This document shows positions 15,464-18,682 of a stretch of 18,682 nucleotides of DNA, one piece after another. Position 1 is the stretch's first letter; the number at the start of each line of letters is the position of its first letter. Location: positions 25,644 through 44,325 of the forward strand of contig DQHT01000095.1 of assembly GCA_003531115.1 (NCBI GenBank), written 5' to 3'. This DNA is from Bacteroidota bacterium. GTDB taxonomy: Bacteria > Bacteroidota > Bacteroidia > UBA8524. A program made the position numbers and the translations under genes. The notes beneath the pieces were generated by a model, which did no database searches, was not told the origin of the DNA, and saw only the letters and a program-made list of their open reading frames with translations.

Positions 15464-15471
15464 CAAAGTTC
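15464..15471 (-). promoter_or_regulatory. candidate nadA -7 element
   Basis: The minus strand reads GAACTTTG, seven of eight positions of TAnnTTTG, 15 bp before the nadA ATG. The same octamer stands before the divergent gene (15552-15559). No clear -33 TTTG is seen, so the call is tentative. Confidence 0.3.
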
Positions 15472-15489
15472 CTGAAGGAAGAAGGCTAA

Positions 15490-15533
15490 AAACTTGATAA
15501 AAATCAATGTTAATGCTAATCCTTATCAAGTTT
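15490..15533. repeat. 11-bp inverted repeat in divergent promoter region
   Basis: AAACTTGATAA (15490-15500) is perfectly repeated in inverse as TTATCAAGTTT (15523-15533) across a 22-bp spacer. The right arm continues into TTGATA, forming a second palindrome TATCAA-GT-TTGATA (15524-15537). These arms are made of FNR-type TTGAT/ATCAA half-sites. Confidence 0.7.
15494..15507. promoter_or_regulatory. perfect FNR-type box TTGAT-AAAA-ATCAA
   Basis: The 14 bases match the FNR/ANR consensus TTGATnnnnATCAA at all ten defined positions. The centre lies about 53 bp from the nadA start and 64 bp from the mbnP-like start, so one site could act on both divergent units. The FNR-like regulator encoded at 12174-12878 is an obvious candidate to bind it. 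Binding is inferred. Confidence 0.6.
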
Positions 15534-15551
15534 GATATGGAAGTAAGAAGC

Positions 15552-15559
15552 GAACTTTG
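15552..15559 (+). promoter_or_regulatory. candidate mbnP-like gene -7 element
   Basis: GAACTTTG matches TAnnTTTG at seven of eight positions, 4 bp before the ATG, with a TTTG 17 bp upstream (15531-15534). Its closeness to the start would give an almost leaderless message, so this is weak. Confidence 0.25.
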
Positions 15560-15563
15560 AGTT

Positions 15564-16313
15564 ATGAAACCGGGAAATCATACCTATTCGAGTCGGATTT
15601 TCCTTGTTGCGCTCACCCTTGTCCTAGCAGGGGCCTGCAATAAGGATGATACCCCTCCGCCTGCTCCGCCTGTACAGGAACTAACCATTGTGGTGGGTTA
15701 CAATGTCGACGGAGCAGCGCTGGTTTCAAGCCAGATTCAGTATACCAATGCGGCAGGCAATCCATTTTCAGTCTATACCCTGAATTATTACCTCAGCGGT
15801 TTTTCACTGCAAATGATGGATGGAAGTTGGAAGGAACTGGATGACATCGTTTATCTGGATGCTTTTAATGCGGCGAAAAACACCTTTATCCTAAAAGGTA
15901 TACCCGCCGGCAATTACAAAGCCTTTAAACTGATCATTGGCCTGGAACCCGAAAACAATGTTAGCAACAGCTTGCCGCCTACGGTCGATAATATCAACAT
16001 GAGCTGGCCGGATATGATGGGCGGGGGCTACCACTTCCTGAAACTGGAAGGCTACTTTAAAGACGCAAATGCCGTGACCCAGGGTTATGCCATGCATGTG
16101 GGTACCAACACCTTTCACAGCGAAGTAGTTCTCAATCAGGAGTATGCCATCAGCACAGGAAAAGACACCCTCAAACTGAACATGAACATTGCCGAGTGGT
16201 TTAAAAACCCCAATACTTACGACCTTAACATTCAGGGTAATTATAGTATGGGAAGAGACAGTAGCATGCGTAAACTAAGTGAAAATGGGAGCAATGTATT
16301 TACACTCGAATAG
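15564..16313 (+). CDS. MbnP-like lipoprotein
   Basis: This 249-residue protein has a lipobox LAGAC (Cys25) and a Pro-rich linker. The mature domain matches the MbnP-like family: YNVDGAALVSSQIQYTN (46-62), YTLNYYLSGFSL (71-82), FKLIIGLEPENN (121-132), MSWPDMMGGGYHFLKLEGYF cut across 146-165, and AMHVGTNTFH (176-185). In methanotrophs MbnP is a copper-binding periplasmic protein in which a Trp is oxidised to kynurenine by its partner MbnH. Trp148 in MSWPDMM lies in the conserved segment and is the first residue to test; His178 and His185 could bind metal. The overlapping downstream MbnH-like gene supports the assignment. No methanobactin genes are seen. Confidence 0.82.
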   Translation: MKPGNHTYSSRIFLVALTLVLAGACNKDDTPPPAPPVQELTIVVGYNVDGAALVSSQIQYTNAAGNPFSVYTLNYYLSGFSLQMMDGSWKELDDIVYLDAFNAAKNTFILKGIPAGNYKAFKLIIGLEPENNVSNSLPPTVDNINMSWPDMMGGGYHFLKLEGYFKDANAVTQGYAMHVGTNTFHSEVVLNQEYAISTGKDTLKLNMNIAEWFKNPNTYDLNIQGNYSMGRDSSMRKLSENGSNVFTLE

Positions 16314-17349
16314 GCCAAAAACAGTACTCATCCTCGGATTGGGAGTATTGTTATGGATGGTGGCCTGCACCAAAGACGAGCCTGTGGTTACCCCGACAGG
16401 CCCGACCCCGATTGAATTAACTGTTCCACCATTTTTTCCTAAGCCCTATTTAAACCCCGATAATCCTTTGACTTATGAAGGGGTGAAGCTGGGTAAAAAA
16501 CTTTACAGCGATGCGATTTTATCATCGAATGGATTAAGTTGTTCATCCTGCCATAATAAGGATTTATCCTACTCAACACCGTTATTTACGGATAAAAACG
16601 GAGCCTCTACCAGTGTGCCTCCTCATGTGAATCTTGCATTTAATCCGAATTACAATTGGAATGGAAGTTTGCCCATTTTGGACACCCTGTGTATGGCCGA
16701 TTTTGAACCCGAATTTTTCAATACCAACCGCGATACGCTCTACCGCCGTCTGAGTACCCATGCCGAATATCCGGGATTGTTCCGGGATGCCTTCGGTATT
16801 GAAAATATCAATGACCTGGAATACCGGGCTTTAAAACTAAAAATATGTTATGCCATCAGTCAGCATATACGTACCCTGATCTCAGCCGATTCGAAGTTTG
16901 ACAAGTATGTGATGAATAAGGTGAATCTGGATGCCATGGAAACTGAAGGGATGTCCATATTTTTTTCAGAAAAAGGGGACTGCTTTCACTGCCATGGAGC
17001 TCCCCTTTTTACCGATAACATTTTCCATAATAACGGTATAGATGAAACTTTTACCGGTCTGGACCAGGGACGTTTTCTGGTGACCGGTGACCCGAAACAC
17101 CTGGGGCTGTTTAGCAGTCCGACCCTGCGCAATATTGAATATACGGCACCCTACATGCACGACGGACGTTTTGAAACGCTGGAGGAAGTGGTAGAATTTT
17201 ATAATTCGGGAGTCAAACATTCCGAAACCCTGGATCCGCTGATGACCAAAGACAATAAAATGACTGGATTGCAACTTACTGATTACCAGAAGAAATGTTT
17301 GGTTGCTTTTCTGAAAACATTGAGCGACCTCCAATTTGTGACGGATTAA
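16279..17349 (+). CDS. MbnH-like di-heme cytochrome c peroxidase family lipoprotein
   Basis: The 356-residue protein has a signal peptide and lipobox MVAC (Cys30). Two covalent heme sites are visible: CSSCH (88-92) and CFHCH (235-239). The surrounding sequence, LGKKLYSDAILSSNGLSCSS before heme 1 and SPTLRNIEYTAPYMHDGRF split over 280-298, is typical of the CcpA/MauG/MbnH group; Tyr292 or Met293 is a candidate axial ligand. It overlaps the mbnP-like gene by 35 bp, so the two are co-expressed. The likely job is peroxide-driven oxidation of its partner protein, as MbnH does to MbnP; plain peroxide detoxification is the alternative. A later Met at residue 6 is another possible start. Confidence 0.88.
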   Translation: MKMGAMYLHSNRPKTVLILGLGVLLWMVACTKDEPVVTPTGPTPIELTVPPFFPKPYLNPDNPLTYEGVKLGKKLYSDAILSSNGLSCSSCHNKDLSYSTPLFTDKNGASTSVPPHVNLAFNPNYNWNGSLPILDTLCMADFEPEFFNTNRDTLYRRLSTHAEYPGLFRDAFGIENINDLEYRALKLKICYAISQHIRTLISADSKFDKYVMNKVNLDAMETEGMSIFFSEKGDCFHCHGAPLFTDNIFHNNGIDETFTGLDQGRFLVTGDPKHLGLFSSPTLRNIEYTAPYMHDGRFETLEEVVEFYNSGVKHSETLDPLMTKDNKMTGLQLTDYQKKCLVAFLKTLSDLQFVTD

Positions 17350-17365
17350 AAATCACATTAAATGT

Positions 17366-17377
17366 TGACCGGGGTCA
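17366..17377. promoter_or_regulatory. short palindrome TGACC-GG-GGTCA
   Basis: A perfect 5-bp inverted repeat with a 2-bp centre lies 50 bp before the fasciclin gene start, in the gap after the peroxidase gene. It could be an operator or chance. Confidence 0.25.
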
Positions 17378-17426
17378 TGTTTTTGTCGAATGAGACCAAC
17401 GAGATTTGAATACAAATAAGCCACCT

Positions 17427-17990
17427 ATGAAAAGAACATTAATGATTTTAAGTATGGTTACCGGAATTGCGTTACTGGCATGTAACACCACACCGGCAAC
17501 TGAAACCGAAACTACTACGGAAACAACTACCGGTACCGATGCCTCAAAAGGAGGTCAATCTGGTGTACAGGACGAAACATCTGCTCCTAATATCGTACAG
17601 GTTGCTTCAGGTAGTCCTGACCATACCACCCTTGTGGCGGCAGTAAAGGCAGCTGAACTTGTCGACGCCCTGAGCAATGCAGGACCGTTTACCGTTTTTG
17701 CACCGACCAACGCGGCTTTCGACAAATTACCTGCGGGTACCGTTGAAGGTTTGTTAGAACCAGCCAAAAAAGCCGACCTGGCCAATATTCTTGAATACCA
17801 CACCTATGTAGGCAACCTGAAAGTTGAATACATGAACGATGGACAGGAATATGAGCAAGTGAACGGTGGCAAGGTAAAAATTACCAAAGAAGGCGATAAG
17901 GTATTTGTGAACGGATCAGAGATCGTAGCATCAATTTCCACTGCTAATGGAATGATCCACGTTATCAACGACGTACTACTACCAAAATAG
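17427..17990 (+). CDS. fasciclin (FAS1) domain lipoprotein
   Basis: From ATG 17427 the product has 187 residues: signal peptide, lipobox LLAC (Cys19), a Thr/Glu-rich linker (21-38) and one FAS1 domain (about 55-186). The domain shows the H1 motif FTVFAPTNAAFDKLP (88-102), YHTYVG (124-129) and the H2-type NGMIHVINDVLLP (174-186). FAS1 proteins act in adhesion or surface interactions; in bacteria single-domain lipoproteins are common and poorly understood. An upstream TTG at 17406 is rejected because the ATG directly begins a standard signal peptide. It follows the peroxidase gene by 77 bp and ends in a terminator. Confidence 0.93.
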   Translation: MKRTLMILSMVTGIALLACNTTPATETETTTETTTGTDASKGGQSGVQDETSAPNIVQVASGSPDHTTLVAAVKAAELVDALSNAGPFTVFAPTNAAFDKLPAGTVEGLLEPAKKADLANILEYHTYVGNLKVEYMNDGQEYEQVNGGKVKITKEGDKVFVNGSEIVASISTANGMIHVINDVLLPK

Positions 17991-18020
17991 TACTTTTTTT
18001 TTCATCTACAAGTGGGTTAA

Positions 18021-18049
18021 GGCGGCGCTGGGAAGCGTCGCCTTTTTTT
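18021..18049 (+). terminator. Rho-independent terminator
   Basis: GGCGGCGC (18021-18028) pairs with GCGTCGCC (18035-18042), with one G-T pair, around TGGGAA, directly followed by seven T. It ends the plus-strand mbnP-like to fasciclin unit, 31 bp after the fasciclin stop. Confidence 0.88.
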
Positions 18050-18053
18050 GATG

Positions 18054-18407
18054 CTAAAAGGTTAACACCTTGTCGCTGTCAACGACCCAGTTGGTCAGTT
18101 CGGCCATTGTGCTCATCTCTGTTCCTTCAATGAGGGGCAGGTTTTTTAGTCCGCGGGCATCCGCACAACTACCACAAATTTTTACTTTGGCGCCTTTTAG
18201 TAATGCCAATTTCATCATCCGTTCGATATTGTAGTACCCGTTTGGGGTAACCTGGTTGGCTACGGCACAACTGGCGGCATCGGCCATCAGGAATATACGC
18301 ACTTCCACTGTTTCATGGTCTTTACCCAGTTGGTTGGCCAAACGCAAGGCATTGTAAGCTTTTTCAGTGCCGTAGGGGGCATCGTTAATGAGAATTAAAA
18401 TTTTCAT
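18054..18407 (-). CDS. DsrE/DsrF-like sulfur-relay family protein
   Basis: The 117-residue protein has the DsrE-like alpha/beta pattern: MKILILINDAPYGTEKAYNA (1-20), VRIFLMADAASCAVAN (36-51) and KGAKVKICGSCADARGL (71-87), with a C-terminal helix MAELTNWVVDSDKVLTF. Cys78 in KICGSC sits where the sulfur-carrying cysteine of DsrE/TusD relatives lies; Cys81 and Cys47 are additional. Such proteins accept and pass persulfide sulfur, but many Bacteroidota relatives are of unknown role. It lies 26 bp after a Cys-rich rhodanese-like gene on the same strand, which supports a sulfur-handling pair. Confidence 0.87.
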   Translation of the reverse strand: MKILILINDAPYGTEKAYNALRLANQLGKDHETVEVRIFLMADAASCAVANQVTPNGYYNIERMMKLALLKGAKVKICGSCADARGLKNLPLIEGTEMSTMAELTNWVVDSDKVLTF

Positions 18408-18433
18408 GGCAATTTATTTTTATACAGTATGGA

Positions 18434-18682
18434 TCAATCATTCATCGGATAGCCTTTATCTATCCAGTCGGCCTTGAGGTTTTTGGGCAGGTTTAACAAT
18501 TTGGGATTAGTGAACTTCAGCTCATTGAGTACTTCAAAGGCCGGACGAATATTCGGACAGTCGGAAAACGGACAACAGCCACAGTAGATAATGATCTCAG
18601 CATCTCTTGACAATGGGCTAAGCTGTTGTCGGAAAGTTTCCACGTTAGCAATTTCACTGGCGGGACCGATCTTAATGGCATC
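18434..18682 (-). CDS. rhodanese-like protein, 5' part outside the window
   Basis: The frame runs off the window end without a start: 13 codons upstream of the GTG at 18643 (DAIKIGPASEIAN) continue the same protein, so the visible 82 residues are the C-terminal part. The active-site loop reads IIIYCGCCPFSDCPN: a rhodanese 'vvY C' followed by further cysteines, a variant found in Bacteroidota. The end, NLPKNLKADWIDKGYP, is the usual rhodanese closure (a Gly-Tyr-Pro near the C-terminus). It would transfer sulfane sulfur, possibly to the DsrE-like product encoded next to it. An N-terminal signal cannot be assessed. Confidence 0.75.
   Translation of the reverse strand, partial: DAIKIGPASEIANVETFRQQLSPLSRDAEIIIYCGCCPFSDCPNIRPAFEVLNELKFTNPKLLNLPKNLKADWIDKGYPMND

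Noticed and set aside
15449..15529. Longer start for NadA
   Set aside because: The extension has no family resemblance and covers the FNR box and the likely promoter.

Overview
The window looks like the chromosome of a member of the Bacteroidota, probably near the Chitinophagales/Saprospirales. This is inferred from many short exported lipoproteins, YwqK/MORN-like and PH-like proteins of types common in that phylum, weak Shine-Dalgarno signals, candidate TAnnTTTG-like promoter elements and a Bacteroidota-style Crp/Fnr protein. No RNA gene, CRISPR array or complete insertion sequence was seen.

Region 1 (1-10.9 kb, all genes on the minus strand, AT-rich) is a run of short, mostly unrecognised genes. 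Most products carry a signal peptide or lipobox: two proteins with VCBS/FG-GAP-like Asp-rich loops, an NTR/TIMP-like protein with a TonB-C-like tail, a PH-like membrane protein, an antitoxin-like small protein, a membrane-anchored endonuclease/exonuclease/phosphatase, an S15 (X-Pro dipeptidyl-peptidase/CocE) hydrolase with an unlisted 37-residue membrane protein just downstream, a MORN-repeat protein and several lipoproteins. The region ends in a compact GNAT-like / helix-turn-helix / lipoprotein operon. Two back-to-back perfect inverted repeats lie at 5593-5688.

Region 2 (10.9-12.2 kb) holds a SanA/YdcF-like envelope protein, flanked on both sides by a dispersed repeat: a conserved core plus a CGCTCC-rich tail. 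Another core lies at 9.28 kb and an inverted tail at the very start of the window.

Region 3 (12.2-15.45 kb, minus, visibly GC-richer) is nadA-nadB (quinolinate synthesis for NAD) followed by a Crp/Fnr regulator whose cysteines match the FNR iron-sulfur pattern. Region 4 (15.56-18.0 kb, plus) diverges from nadA: an MbnP-like lipoprotein, an overlapping MbnH-like di-heme cytochrome c peroxidase, and a fasciclin-domain lipoprotein closed by a clear Rho-independent terminator. The nadA/mbnP intergenic space holds a perfect FNR consensus box (TTGAT-AAAA-ATCAA), suggesting that oxygen-responsive control links the two units. Region 5 (18.05 kb to the end, minus) has a DsrE-like protein and the 3' part of a cysteine-rich rhodanese-like protein.

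The most interesting points are the FNR box beside the MbnP/MbnH pair with a candidate Fe-S regulator nearby, the GNAT/HTH/lipoprotein operon, the dispersed repeat family, and the tandem perfect palindromes.
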